Below are positions 45,311 to 57,464 of a stretch of 64,000 nt of DNA, one piece after another; position 1 is the stretch's first letter; every line of letters begins with the position of its first letter. The stretch lies in contig MEHQ01000236.1 in NCBI GenBank assembly GCA_008828725.1, positions 330,601 to 394,600 on the forward strand. The letters are read 5' to 3'. The position numbers were made by a program, and so were the translations under genes. The stretch is from Saccharina japonica (Eukaryota > Sar > Phaeophyceae > Laminariales > Laminariaceae). The notes under the pieces were generated by a model. It was not told the origin of the DNA and ran no database searches. It saw only the letters and a list, made by a program, of their open reading frames with translations.

Positions 45311-45977
45311 GTACCCTAAATCCACAAACCCTACAAAACATAACCTTGCTAAATTGCACTGCCCAATTCCTCACCCATCAAGAGGTACAACAAAAAAAAC
45401 GATTCCATCCTAAAAACAAGTAATAACAAAAACGGCAGTATTTCTGCGATGCCCCGCTCAATTTTGCAAATTTCGGACTCAAATTTTAATCTCGTATTTA
45501 GTCTTACGTGCCAATTTATTCCGAACCATCCCTTTTTATTTTTGTTTTTCGTTTCTTACTTTCACGGGTTGTTGGATCGGTCATATATCCTGGGGAAAAA
45601 GAAAAGAAAAAGGGATGGCATCTGAAAGGTTGGTTAGGACATAAACAACACCGTGTCAAAATTCATGTTGAAATTCGTAATATTAGGCGGGGCATCAATC
45701 AACCGTTCTGGCAGCGCCTTGGCTGGCCCAGCTCGTAAGCAGGGGGAACGAAGGGCGAGGGCCGTCAAAGCCGATCCTCGAAGAGAGCGCTCGAAGAAAT
45801 AAAAAACCCTCGAAATATTGAAGTGTCGAGATTCCGATACTGAGGCCGACACGGTGAAACATATATTGCCAATGCCTGGCCTAGGATTGGTCATACATTA
45901 TTTTATATATTTTTATAACGTTGCCTGATTTTTCTTCAGTTATCCAAGAGCCACCATACGCACCGGCACTCTTGCCC

Positions 45978-45981
<4 letters not shown>

Positions 45982-46018
<37 letters not shown>

Positions 46019-46024
46019 CTCTCG
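45982..46024 (+). repeat. (CT)n microsatellite upstream of a splice acceptor
   Basis: About 17 CT units followed by GCTCTCTC lie 45-85 bp upstream of the putative acceptor TACGCAG at 46068. On + they would serve as a long polypyrimidine tract for the 14.2-kb intron. Confidence 0.85.
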
Positions 46025-46068
46025 GGCATGCATTTATGGCACCCTGCTGCGCTATGATGTATACGCAG

Positions 46069-49000
46069 AAGGAAGCACTGGGTGGAGACAAGAGCGTCAC
46101 CATTGGGCGCTACGTGCGAGAGATATCCGTCAAGGCACGGAGTATGCTTGGCCGGCAACCACGCGGTGCCTTGGGCTCAAGCAGACGACCGATGTCGTCA
46201 GACCGCATCGATCGCGAGCCGGACACGCGCCAAGATCAGATGTGGAGTGCAAGAGACGTGGTGAGATCTGCCGGACCAGTGCTGTATTTGTGTCTCAAGT
46301 TTACGTTACACCAAAATATGAAATGCCCTTCACGCCTCCGCAGGCTTTTAGTGCTGGCTGTTAGTCTACATCAACAACTGAAATACCCCTTCACACCTCC
46401 GCAGGCGTACATTGGGTCGCCGATCGCCAAAGAGGATGCGGACAAGGATTTGACGTCGTACGCAGCCTTTTCGGACGAGCTGATTCTTCTCGTCGACCCC
46501 GCGCAAGAGGTAACCACCCAAACCGTTTGGTCGACTCGTACTGCTTATCTGTGCCCATGAATACGTACGATTGTCCGAGCTGGCATTAGCAGGTACTTGC
46601 AGCAGTATGTCCCCCGTTACGTTTTCGAATGTTTCTCTGTTCGTTCCAACTCGACCCTGGGATTGCCACGGTGTCTATATGCACACGCGGGGACTGACGT
46701 TTTCCACAGACTAACAAGTATAACACCCTCAGCTCAGGCTGAGACTGAACAATTTTAGTAGCGCCGTTCTCGTTTCAAATTGCTTCTGAATTTCGTTGGT
46801 TCAAAACTACAGTAGTTGTATGTTCGCTTGCGGTGGCTATTTGGTACTGTAGCAATATATCGTCGTCGGCACAATGTGTTCGACTCGCTTATTCTTAGTG
46901 ATAAGGCTACGCACTGCAATCTAACACAGACTGGGTTGTTCTAGTGGGAAGTACGTTGTGAAAACACAGGGTGGATTGAAATGAAATTTTCGCCATAACT
47001 CCTCAAAATATGTCAGCCCACCATCGAACACCTACGCTCGCAACCCAACTATATTTCCCCTTTCGCCCGATGCGAGTTAGACAGATCTAGACTCCTACCT
47101 CGCAGATTTCACGCTGTCAACAGACACGGCCAAGGGCGTGCTCGCGCTCCAAAAGCTCGCTGAGGAGCACCACTGCGGAGCAAATCTTACGGTTGAACCG
47201 TACGAAGGCCTGAGGAAGGTGCGACCGCTTCTTGTAAGGTTGTAAACTCATGTGGCAACACGACCTTATATTAACATATTGTATCTGGTATTTTATACCA
47301 GTGTTGATCATGTTTGTGTGCGTGCTGTGATTAGTTTTTACCTCTTTATTGCAGTCGCAGCCGAGCGCAGCCCATGGCGCGTACAGTTGCACACCGGCAT
47401 TCGGTCAGCGTGCTGTGCAAACATGCGTTCATGCAGTCGTACTTCGTCGTATTTTTGACACAGAAAAGCATGGTTTACGACCTGACAGGATTGTCGCAAC
47501 CATGCAAGGCTTCGTGCTTTCGAAGAAATAGGGCGAGACTCTCGTGTCAAACTCTGTAGAACGAGTGCACCACCTTCCCATCTCGGTTCAGTTCTTTCCT
47601 TTCTTAAAAATCCAACGTCCATTTATTTTTTTCGTAGCGCCTACGTACAGATTCTATCACAACCGCCCCGGCGCACGTTCAGCATACAGTGTGGTACAAA
47701 CTAAACCGCAGGTTGTTGCTGATACATCTTTCACTTGTGCCATACTTGGTGTTACGCAGGACGTTTCGGCGCGACGAGTGGCGGCAGCTGTTGCACGTCA
47801 CGTGCAGCAGCTGGGGTGGGCAACACAGCGAGACCTTGATTTGGAAGAGGATTGGCAGTTGACCCAAGACCACCTGCAGCACACAGGCATCAACGCGGAC
47901 GGTGTCATCAACCAGATCCGACAGAGCTTAGACCACGTGGGTGCTGCCATGATACTAGTCATTGCATTCACCAATAGCAGATCCTCACGGCGATCGTGCA
48001 CTGTGTGTCCACCCTGTGGGGCACTGGTTCGCGCAAGATAGTAGATTACATCCCCATTTGTGTTTTGGAGAGTTGAGCACACATGTTGCGATACGGGCAA
48101 GTAAAGAGCACAAACGTTCCTTGGGGCACTCCGTTCGAGATGAATGACGCGAGTCACTAGTCGGCATATTCCGAACGTATTTTGGACTCTTATTTATTTT
48201 GGCCAACACGCCATCGATAACCGTTTTTCATTGGTCCTTTAAATACTCCAAATCGCTATGGATGAGACCCCTTCTCGACATTCCTGAGGTAGACCCCCAT
48301 CCTGGAACGTAGAATATTCTTCACGAAAAATGTGTTTCGTTCACCTGAACGTGCCGAAAGGCGGGACCGTGCAGACTTAATAGATCATTATTGCGAATGC
48401 CATGAAAGTCCTTATCGACCTTGGCCTACAATACACGTGATCTGGGAATATATCGTGGTCACAGGAAGAGCAGGAGCATGCGCATCTTGAGAAGATCCTG
48501 GGCTCGGAATCGTTGGGAAGCAGGAGCAGCACGTTAACGACGGAGGAGAGCATGGATCTATACTGTTCGTTTTTTTCCAAGGTGAGGTTTTCAGCGATGG
48601 TCATGTTGCGGCAGCGAGTCGGACCTCTGCCTTTCAACTTCCACGGAACTACTTATGACCCGTCTTGCTGCCTTGAGAGTTCGTACACCGTATCCAGCAG
48701 TATATACCTTTTAGTTCCTCCGATTTCCAGCCCAAGCAGCGAGTGAGTGCCCGAATTCCAGATCGCAAGCGATAAAGCAGATCCACGAGTCTTGCAGACA
48801 CGGTCACGATGCATGCGTGCATGCGAGTTCAACGACCTCATCGCAAGGTTAGCCATTTGCACATAGTCACTTTTGGTTAGCCGGTTAACATGTTTGCACT
48901 TTTTTTCCTTTGTAATGGGACGGTAATGATTAACGTGTTTGCACTTCTCCTTTTGACGGGGGTCGTGTTGAGTCTCACGTGGTGTGCGATCCCCAACTCA

Positions 49001-49193
49001 GCAAGTGGAAGGCATTATCATCCAGGGGCTGACTGCCTCTGAACGAAATGCCCTTCCTATACCCACAGAGAACTCCTCCGCTTCTCTGCGCCCAATACGA
49101 AGCCCGTGGCAGCATGCAGCACGCCTCGCCCTATCGTGTTTTTGTGCTCCCACGTCCCCCGCCGCAACAGTCATACGTGCGTCTTCCTTTTGA
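46069..49193 (+). CDS. Putative C-terminal exons of the FIG4 gene
   Basis: Exons are proposed at 46069-46260, 46405-46509, 47081-47218, about 47638-47688, 47760-47936, 48465-48581 and 49002-49193 (stop TGA). All but the fourth have clear GT-AG borders in phase 0, and the first accepts the phase of the exon ending at 31846. Readable blocks are VTIGRYVREISVKARSMLG, FSDELILLVDPAQETDLD, LALQKLAEEHHCGANL, HLQHTGINADGVINQIRQSL and TTEESMDLYCSFFSK; the last is like the acidic-xxMYxxF/Y end seen in FIG4 proteins. The N-terminal part carries a basic Arg/Ser stretch. Identity as FIG4 rather than a separate gene rests on strand, phase and the lack of an intervening stop or start, so it is inference. Intron 46261-46404 is open and a multiple of three, so it may be retained (48 codons). 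Confidence 0.5.
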
Positions 49194-50431
49194 TACGTAC
49201 TTGTTTCAACTTTCTGTTTTTCCCGTTTGACTTGTTGGGCTCTATTGCTCATGTGGTTTGTTGGTCGACACCTTTCGAACCTCGACGGCGCCGTGCTTTC
49301 ATTGCATGCCTTGCAGGCCATACATACCTGGTATATTTATAGTAATATTTGGTCTTGCCGACATGAACAGGTAAAACTGGGCCCGAATTATGACCGTTTC
49401 CAGCAAGGAACGTGTATCATATTATTGTTTCCCCATGAGTTTTTTTTTTTTTTCCCCATCCCATTTATTATCTTCACCCTTCCTTTCTCTCTCCTTCCTA
49501 GTCGTAACTCAGATCCGGGGTCACAAAGTAGGCTCTTCTCCGTCCTCCCCCACTACGGTTCTTGCCTTGCATTTTTATCGCGAGAATATTTCAGCACTTT
49601 CTTCCCTCGTCGACTTGCGTCGGATTCCGCCTACCCACGCCACGAAGGCGCTCTCAACAATTGGTTCCTTTTTATTTTTTCAAATAAAAACAAAATCTCT
49701 CACCACGGTGGGATTCGATCTTGAGTACCAATGATAGTAGTCTTTGAAGCTGACCACTACCCTACCGGGTCGACCGGCCTAATTGTAAATATAAAGTTTC
49801 AAGACGCCCATCGCAGACCCGATGGATCAGCATGCGTCGCGAAATCGGGAGGCATAAAGGGAAAGGCCCCGAGGTCTGCACATCTGTTCTTGTTTTTGTC
49901 CGTCGGCGACCTTACCATGTTTTTGTTGCCCTTGAGGTGGTCTTTGGATTGCATCTGTGCGTCGGCATAGTTACCGATTGGGCCACGTTCCGTTTCTTGT
50001 TTCGCTTGCGCCGAAACACGAGGTTTGATACCCTGAGCATCATTTGTAGTCAACGTGATGATGAGCGCGCTGAGTGCTACCAAGTCTACCACATTCCCAT
50101 TTTTGGGGTCGTTTGTGGGCCCACAAGCACGGAACTAAAAACTGCTCGAACATATGCCTAGAAGTTTGGTTGAGACAGATAACTGTAGCTTATTAAGAGC
50201 CACTTCTTATAGCCTATATCGAGCATTCCGCACTGACACGTATATACGAGGTATTGTTTAACTTTAATGTACTCTGCATACCCAAGTGGAGAATCGGCAA
50301 GTGTTTTGCAGACCTTCTTTTCGTCGCAGTCCTACTACTCGTAACATTAGCAGTATCTTCCTTGACAATTTTATTAACTGACCAGCCCAAATTGTGCTGG
50401 CTCTGGCTGGGGTATTTAGCAGGATTGTGCA
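49194..50431. other. Intergenic stretch without recognised genes
   Basis: Frames such as 49227-49724 and 49832-50161 are open but cross a poly-T run (49440-49455) and resemble no family. No repeat shared with the rest of the window was noticed. Confidence 0.4.
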
Positions 50432-50964
50432 ATGGAGTCCAAGTCGTCCAAGGAGCCGACACCATCTCGTGGAAATTATTTCAGCGAAGCATCTCCGGAT
50501 GGCGGGCACCGGGATGACTGTCCTAACTTCGTGTCGCTCGAGGAAGACCTATTTTCAAGCAAGGAAAACCAGGTACCACAAACCAGCAGCAATTTGTGAG
50601 CACGACTCTTAGATTCTCTGCATAAGACCACGCACACATACGTCCAGAGCCAACTCCATTCCTCTTCGAGTTTCATGTTTTCGGGGGGATACAGCCACAA
50701 CGTCAAGGGCCTACTGTCACGCATGGCAACTCCTGCGTACCCATACAGATACGCGTGAAAATCAATGAAGCCCACTTTCAAGACTCACGGGACCCACCTC
50801 ATTTGCCGTTTGATGAAAGCCCATCGATTGGTTCTGAGCTTTGTGGAGCCCTCCTTGCCGTCAAGTTAGCGTTCTGCCGAAAACGCGGTGTAATTATCCT
50901 GCTGCTACTGTCTCGAACCGCACCAGAAAAATATCCCTGCTATTACTTTGATGTGATCAGTTAA
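50432..50964 (+). CDS. Possible small two-exon gene start, unknown product
   Basis: An ATG at 50432 opens 47 codons rich in Ser, Glu, Asp and Lys (MESKSSKEPTPSRGNYFS...) ending at CCAG|GTACCA (50572). An acceptor CATACAG at 50748 starts a phase-compatible second frame (IRVKINEAHFQDSRDPPHLP...) open to 50964. The end of that frame enters an inverted repeat at 50925, so the true C-terminus may lie elsewhere. No domain was recognised; the first part is likely disordered. Confidence 0.3.
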
Positions 50965-51085
50965 ATTTATCGATATCTATAGACACGCCTGAGCCAGGCA
51001 GGGTCTATGACCAGAGGCCATTCCCCTTGTAACCCAAGGGGGGCTGGGCGTACACCAAATCCAGGTGCTTGGTAGAGACGATTTT
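50925..51085 (-). repeat. Inverted arm matching 53110-53260
   Basis: In reverse complement it reads CGTCTCTACCAAGCACCTGG, the GGTGTACG(A/C)CCAGCCCC stretch and GCCTGGCTCAGGCGTGTCTA, as at 53110-53220. The arms are separated by about 2 kb that includes the dispersed repeat at 52560-53115. This could be a foldback element or an inverted duplication. Confidence 0.7.
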
Positions 51086-52559
51086 GTTATTATTTAACCG
51101 CGAGCAGATTCCATTCCCAGATCCCCCACCAGTATCCATATAGGTACGAGTGAAAACTCCCGATATTAATAATCCTCAGCACATGCGATCAGTAATACGT
51201 ATCCACCCCCTGGTGCTCTACTATCCACAAACTCTCGTACGAGGATTTCATAGTTTGCATAACGTCCTAAAGTTTACGTCGCGCTCGTCTTCTTTGCTGC
51301 CATGCCATGTCCATGCAACATACGGTGTAGTCAGTGCCGGTACGCCAAAATGTGAGATGCAACCACATCACGAAACAATAATATGGAAATGGCCTTCTCA
51401 TTTTGTCCGCTTCACAAACATGGCACGCTTCTCAAATCTTGGGTCGATTCTCAAATTTCGTACACGATGGTGATATGAGACCTTGTAATCAAGTTCTTGT
51501 TTATTCGCTGTCAAATGCACAACAATGTCAGCCCTTTACTAACCGACCCTTGAACCACCGTTTTGTTTTTTACCACAGTACATGCTCTTCAACGAGGCGG
51601 GCAAGAACAACGCGTCACGCATCTTGTTCGGGAAGTGAAGCGATGGTCTGGTTTGCATATATTGAGGCCTTGTTTTCCTGCCCGCCGGTTGCGCTGGTTG
51701 TGTATACCGGTCTTTCGTGGTTGTCACCGTTAGCACCACAAGAATTGACGAGATATTGGTGAAAAATTAGTGTTTTAACGTCGAAGACATGTGCGGTTGT
51801 TTTATTGATATTAATAGTATACCGGATGTGGTCTACATGGAATATCTTGGATATTATTTGTCCCCGGGGTTTCAGGTGTATATGGATTATGCAGGGGGGT
51901 AAAACGGAACTGGTGTTTATTCTGCTGTAGATCATCGCCCCACCGGGCCACTTCCAGCGGGGACTCTCTAACTGGGCTCTGCCCGGGTTCTGCCTGGGTT
52001 CTTCTGGGTAATAATTCACACATCTTACTTCGCGTCAGCTAGGGTGACTGACTCTCTCGAGTGGTACAGCTTTATGCTGTAGCCTTGAGCTGAGCTAGGT
52101 CACCCGGGGCTTCCCATAGACCACACTGCTACCGTACGAATACCCTAGTATAATAGATAGATCATGAGTATATATATTTATGTCTAATAGTAATCAAGAT
52201 CACGTGATGATTATTCTTGAAAGTCAAGCGTAAAACCTAACAATCAATCAACATGCTTTGCTTCGTGTTCCTCCCTATCGTCTTGGGAATAGTGACTTTG
52301 GTCTTTAATCGAGTGAATAACTATTTGTGTTTTACGGGGAGGAGGATTCCTCGCCGAGCTTACCGAGCAGACCCACGAGACTTCCCAGGGAGCGAGGGGT
52401 GACATGTGCGAAAGCACCGCCGCGGGCACGCGGTCATGGCTTGAGGCCGGATGTTGGCGGATGTTCGCCCGGCGTCGAAAAGCGGTGAAAAAAACACGGT
52501 CAAGAAAAGATAGAGGTATTCTTGAGCCGAAACAGAAACTAAACCCTAAAGGGATTTAG

Positions 52560-53115
52560 ATTATAATCTTCACGGCCTAGGTCGCGGTGGAAAGCGTGGA
52601 CGAAATCGCCCAGGACTCTTCCTGTGCTCGTGTATACATGCAAGGAAGGTTTTCAGGGGCGGGAGACATCGGGATCGATCCTACAGACGGCGTAATCGAC
52701 CTCAGAAGTTTGCCTCAAAAATCAAGAAACGTACAAAATCACAGTCATTTATTTCCTGATGTATGCGAGTACTCATATATATTTTTCGAGACAAAAACTC
52801 GTTTTAAGCTGTAAAAAACAATATATTCACAGTACACGAGCAACGATCTGGAACCACATTTTCAAACTTTAGCGACAAAGTCGCGCCCCATAGAGGACAT
52901 GGGTTTTGCTGCCGCTATGCCACGTTGTAGTGAGTGCACCAAGGAGTCTTGTGCGGGGCGGGAGGGTTTCGGATCGACGGTATTGCTGTTGTCAAAGAAT
53001 TACGGAATGTCCCACAGGAAAAAATCAGGGGTATTGTGGTTCCACTTGTTGTCGCTGAAAGCAGATTTGGCCAAATCACGATTATTTTGTGTGCCCTGCA
53101 ACACAGGTGAACAAC
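52560..53115 (+). repeat. Dispersed repeat, diverged copy of 24560-25150
   Basis: See 24560-25150. It is in the same orientation and starts near CTTCACGGCCTAGGTCGC. It runs directly into the inverted arm and tandem repeats at 53110-53405. Confidence 0.75.
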
Positions 53116-53136
53116 TTCGTCTCTACCAAGCACCTG

Positions 53137-53405
53137 GATTTGGTGTACGACCAGCCCCCCTTGGGTTACAAGGGGGATAGCCTCTGGCCATAGACCCTGC
53201 CTGGCTCAGGCGTGTCTAGTTTATCGAAAACTTCGATTACATCACAGTTACAGCAGGGTGAATTTGGTGTACGACCAGCCCCCCTTGGGTTACAAGGGGG
53301 GTAGCCTCTGGTCATAGACCCTGCCTGGCCCAGGCGTGTCTATAGATCAGCCCCCCTTGGGCTACACGGGGGGGTAGCCTGCCTAGGCTTTAGGCGTGTC
53401 TATAG
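53137..53405 (+). repeat. Three tandem units of the ACCAGCCCCCCTTGGG repeat
   Basis: ATTTGGTGTACGACCAGCCC...TAGACCCTGCCTGG...AGGCGTGTCTA occurs twice in full (from about 53137 and 53258) and a third time shortened (from about 53346). A single inverted copy is at 50990-51070. Confidence 0.8.
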
Positions 53406-54002
53406 GGCGCAGGCGGTGCACAGCATCCATACAACTGGCTACCGCCCGACAGCAGTAACAGGAAAAAACACTACAGGATTATGTGGATCTTGACGACTGG
53501 GTGCATATGTGACGACGCACACTGTCACTTCCTGCTGTCCCTACCCCTAATAAACGACTTGAATCATCAAACCATCGATTGTCTCTGGGTGTTTTGACTA
53601 TCTTGCTTGGAGCTGACGAACACTGCAAAGAGGAGGCGTCGTTTGCGGATGGTCGTCTCAACGCTCACGCATTGTGCCTTCTTGAGAGCCTTGGCGGACG
53701 ACATGATGAGATGGTCGATGCGTTGTCGGCGCTGGAAACCAATGGTCCGTACGTAGGAGGAAGTTGTGGTGTGCCGTTCGGAGCTCAGCGAAGTGCTCCT
53801 GGACAAGGGTCCACGTCACACACCCGTACAGCAGTGTCTCCATCACCTCGCGCAGTGTTAGTATCGCAATCGAATGAGTATCATTCGCTTGCTACAGTAT
53901 ACAGATAGAAGTAGTCCCCAGTCCTGAAAAAAATAATGCAAGTCTTTGTCCGGCGTTTTTCCCGCGGGCTCAGGGGTAGTTCCTCGTTGTCTTCAATGTT
54001 GC

Positions 54003-54290
54003 ACAGATGCTCCGAGTACCTTGGAGTAAAGTAAGGAGTATATTGGAGATAAAATACTTCAGGTACTTCGTGACTCACAAGTCTTTCGGGGTTCAATACT
54101 CCGGGATATACTGCTCGACTCGGAGTATTTCGGGTATCAACACTCTCGATATACTGCTTGTACTCGGAGTATTTCGGGGTCCGATACTGCGGGTACTCCT
54201 TGTACTCCAAGTATTTGAGGCTTCAGTACTGCTCATACTCCAAGTACTCCGAGTATTCAGGCGCCAGTACTCTCATACGACGATACTCGG
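54003..54290. repeat. ACTCCGAGTAC-type array (hAT-4-related)
   Basis: It starts CACAGATGCTCCGAGTACC, close to the right terminus of the hAT-like element at 16885-17636. Inverted relatives are at 57040-57333 and 59195-59575. Confidence 0.75.
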
Positions 54291-54299
54291 ATACGAAAT

Positions 54300-54946
54300 T
54301 AGAGATGGCTCCGATTCAAAAATTGGAACCGGGACCAGTCCGCTTCTTGGTGGGATTGAACCAGTACCACCGTCCCGGGTACCCGCGGTACTGGGTATCC
54401 GGGTACCCGGGTTACGTGTACATTTTCTCTCACTCTTGTGTTTGAGCGGCGTGAACGGTCCTTTAGGCGGGGTGGTGAGGCGTGGTGAGGCGGAAGGTGG
54501 GAGGACAAGCCTTCATGTCGTCTCTCTCGATGAATAAAATGCGAAAGAACCCGGGTACCCTGGTACCGGAAACCCGGGTACCCGGGATACCAGTACCGCG
54601 GGTAATAAAAATGAAAACGGGACGGTACCGGTACCGACGGTTGGTACCGCGGGTACCCGGTTCCCACGAATCCGGAGCCATCTCTTTTCCGCTGGTAGCT
54701 GGTAGGGGTCTGGTGTGTGTATGGCGTGTTGTGTGAAGGTGGTAGGGATTGCTGTGCGTTGTGCGCTGTGCGCTGTCTATCGGGGGCTTCGTGGAGCGTA
54801 ACTAATAACGGGTACCCGGGACACCCGGGTACCGGGGATACCCAGTACCGCGGGTAATAAAAATGGAACCGGGACGGTACCGGTACCGACGGTTCCGTGT
54901 ACCCGCCTCGGGTACCCGGTTCCCACGAATCCGGGAGCCATCTCTA
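54300..54946. mobile_element. hAT-like element 5 with GGTACCCGGG-rich interior
   Basis: Inverted ends TAGAGATGGCTCC(C)GGATTC are flanked by an exact 8-bp duplication TACGAAAT (54292-54299 and 54947-54954). The interior is rich in GGGTACCCGG and GGTACCGGTACCG palindromes around a non-repetitive centre. It is inserted in an ACTCCGAGTAC-type array. The copy of that array at about 59220 lacks it. Confidence 0.88.
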
Positions 54947-55769
54947 TACGAAATGCACTGATATTCGGAGTATCTGCACAATCGGACTGCATAGGACGGT
55001 GCTTTCGTTTTTGAGATCGAAAAATACAAAGTTGTGTTCGCGGTCGTTGGTGTTGATTGAACGCGCTGAGGTTGGTCGGTAAACAAGATCCGGGAGTTGG
55101 CGAGGATCCAACTCGCGAGTACTCTGCTAGGTCCGAAAAAGGATCCTCGCCCCGGCAATGAGGGCCTACGGAGACACGAGCCACGGCAGATGGGGGCCGC
55201 TCGCGATGGGAATTGGGCACCACTGCCTTACGAGCTAGAGCCCGGCGTTGGGTACACCACTTCCTTCAGGCTGCTGCTGCTGCTGCTGCTGCCGTTGTTG
55301 GTATTGACCATGGCCGAATATAAACGACGAGAAGTCCAAGGACAATGGCACAAACACTGCGAACGGCAAATGCATACCGATACAGAGTCACGTTGATGTT
55401 GCGAGCTCGCGAGGCGTGGTGGTGGGGCGTGGCATGTACTCATACACGTGGTGGTGAGCGTCGTGGCTTGCTTTCATGACATGATCCGCAAATCTCAACC
55501 CATCAGATCCCCCCCCCCACCCTGTTCAAACAATATACTATAGATGTGGAACTCCCAGGGGTCGGTCTTTTTAGCAGAGGGTCTGCTGTAGGGGTTGAGG
55601 GAGGGGCCGAGGGCTGACGAACCGCTGTTGGTGTTCGCATGTCTTAGGCACGGGTCTAGGACTTAAACAGGCTTACACTCAGTGCCTATCCATGTTCAAT
55701 TATGTACGAGCTACCTCGAGAAATCACTGAAGCGGTGCACACGCCGATCGATCGAGGCTGCAAGCGTGC

Positions 55770-56270
55770 GTGCTTGCTCATGTGCTCAGCGTGCGTACTG
55801 CTGCGCTCGGCGTGTCGCACATACCCATCCTCTGATGCCGATACTCGGCCGAGACCCATGGTGCGTGCTTGGCTGTCGAGGCGTGCAAAAACTGTCGCGA
55901 CGCCGCTGCTGTACGCCAAGAACGGCGTTGAGGGTCGAGGGGACAAGGGGGTACCCGTGGTGTGATTTGAGGGGGTCACTTTTCTGTCACGCGGATTAAC
56001 TTGAAAACTGGGGCAACTTTTGTCACGCCTATTATCTTGAAAATCGGGAACACTTTTGGGATTATGCTTGCTGAGTCTCCGGTCCAGCTGGACCGGAGAC
56101 TAAGAAAGTGACTGCTGCTGCTATGATTGTGTTAGTATCGCAATCGAATGAGTAACATTCGCGTTGCTAGTCTCCGGTCTTACTAATAAAATAAGGTGTT
56201 GAGAAAGGGCCGCATTATTATCGAGCAAGTTTTGTCCAATGTGTTACCAGTAGTATTATCGCAATCAGAT
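55770..56270 (+). repeat. Inverted duplication arm, paired with 57465-57930
   Basis: TGGCTGTCGAGGCGTGCAAA, CGCCGCTGCTGTACGCCAAG, CACGCCTATTATCTTGAAAA and the GTGTTAGTATCGCAATCG terminus appear in reverse complement on the right arm. Related sequence continues outward (about 55400-55450 versus 58060-58110). Confidence 0.8.
56074..56101. repeat. Perfect 28-bp palindrome AGTCTCCGGTCCAG|CTGGAC...
   Basis: The two 14-bp halves are exact reverse complements with no spacer. Half of it recurs at 57610-57626 and the GTCTCCGGTCTTAC variant at 56170, 57545 and 61735, so it marks the inner part of the same terminus family. Confidence 0.85.
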
Positions 56271-56416
56271 TGAGTATCATCCCGTTGCTTGTCTCCATCT
56301 CAATCTATCGTAAGAGAAGATTGTTGTTAATCAGAGTGTTGGAGGTGCTGATCGGTTCAAGCGGGAGCTGTATGATATGGAGGTTGCCCCGTTCACTCTA
56401 AAGGTGCGCATGCTAA

Positions 56417-57030
56417 AGGCCGGGTACCCGCGGTACTGGGTATCCCGGGTACCCGGGGTTACGTGTACATTTTCTCCACTCTTGTGTTTGAGCGGCGTGA
56501 ACGGTCCTCAGGCGGGGTGGTGAGGGTGGTGAGGCGGAAGGTGGAGGACAAGCCTTCATGTCGTCTCTCTCGATAATAAAAGCGAAAGAACCCGGGTACC
56601 CTGGTACCCGGAAACCCGGGTACCCGGGATACGCAGTACCGCGGGTAATAAAAATGAAAACGGGACGGTACCGGTACCGACGGTTCCGGGTACCCGCCTC
56701 CGGGTACCCGTTTCCACGAATCCGGGACCATCTCTATTCCGCTGGTAGCTGGTAGGGGTCTGGTGTTGTATGGCGTGTTGTGTGAAGGTAGGTAGGGATT
56801 GCTGTGCGTTGTGCGCTGTGCGCTGTCTATCGGGGGCTCGTGGAGCGTAACTAGACGTAACGGGTAATCAACCGGGTACCCGGAACCCGGGTACCCGGAT
56901 ACCCAGTACCGCGGGTAATAAAATGGAACCGGGACGGTACCGGTACCGACGNGGACGGTGGTACTGGTCAAATCCCACCGAAGGCGGCACTGGTCCCGGT
57001 TCCGATTTTTGAATCCGGGAGCCATCTCTA
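56417..57030. mobile_element. Second copy of hAT-like element 5, one end missing
   Basis: The sequence parallels 54370-54900, and at 57030 it ends TCCGGGAGCCATCTCTA followed by ATTTCGTA. That is the same terminus and target octamer as 54299/54300 read in reverse. The opposite terminus is absent. The interior carries one undetermined base (56952), so the exact structure is uncertain. Confidence 0.7.
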
Positions 57031-57039
57031 ATTTCGTAC

Positions 57040-57333
57040 CCCGAGTATATCATCGTATGAGAGTACTGGCGGCCTGAATACTCGGAGTACTTGGAGTATG
57101 AGCAGTACTGAAGCCTCAAATACTTGAAGTACAAGGAGTACCCGCAGTATCGGACCCCGAAATACTCCGAGTACAAGCAGTATATCGAGAGTGTTGATAC
57201 CCGAAATGCTCCGATTGCGAGCAGTATATCCCGGAGTATTGAACCCCGAAAGACTTTGAGTACACGAAGTACCTGAAGTGTTTTATCTCCAATAATACTC
57301 CTTACTTTACTCCAAGGTACTCGGAGCATCTGT
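57040..57333. repeat. ACTCCGAGTAC-type array, inverted relative to 54003-54290
   Basis: Units at about 57118, 57160, 57204 and 57247 are spaced 42-44 bp. It ends CTCGGAGCATCTGTGCAACATTG, the inverted form of the start at 54003. Confidence 0.75.
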
Positions 57334-57464
57334 GCAACATTGAAGACAACGAGGAACTGCCCCTGAGCCCGCGGGAAAAACGCCGGACAAAGACTTGCAA
57401 CTTTTTTTCAGGACTGGGGACTACTGTCTACTGCTGTATACTGTAGCAACGCGAATGATACTCA

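Larger units (their letters stand above)
31847..46068 (+). other. Probable 14.2-kb FIG4 intron filled with mobile DNA
   Basis: The donor GCG|GTGAGT at 31846/31847 and the next phase-compatible acceptor TACGCAG at 46068 bound this stretch. It holds a tyrosine-recombinase retrotransposon on -, two 41-bp arrays, a four-copy tandem block and a (CT)n tract. Whether it is one intron depends on the 3' exons belonging to FIG4. Confidence 0.5.

Noticed and set aside
54340..54375. B-box-like GGTTCAATCCC on - suggesting a tRNA gene
   Set aside because: The T-stem does not pair properly and no A box, anticodon arm or acceptor stem could be folded around it. It lies inside a transposon. No other tRNA or rRNA was found in the window.
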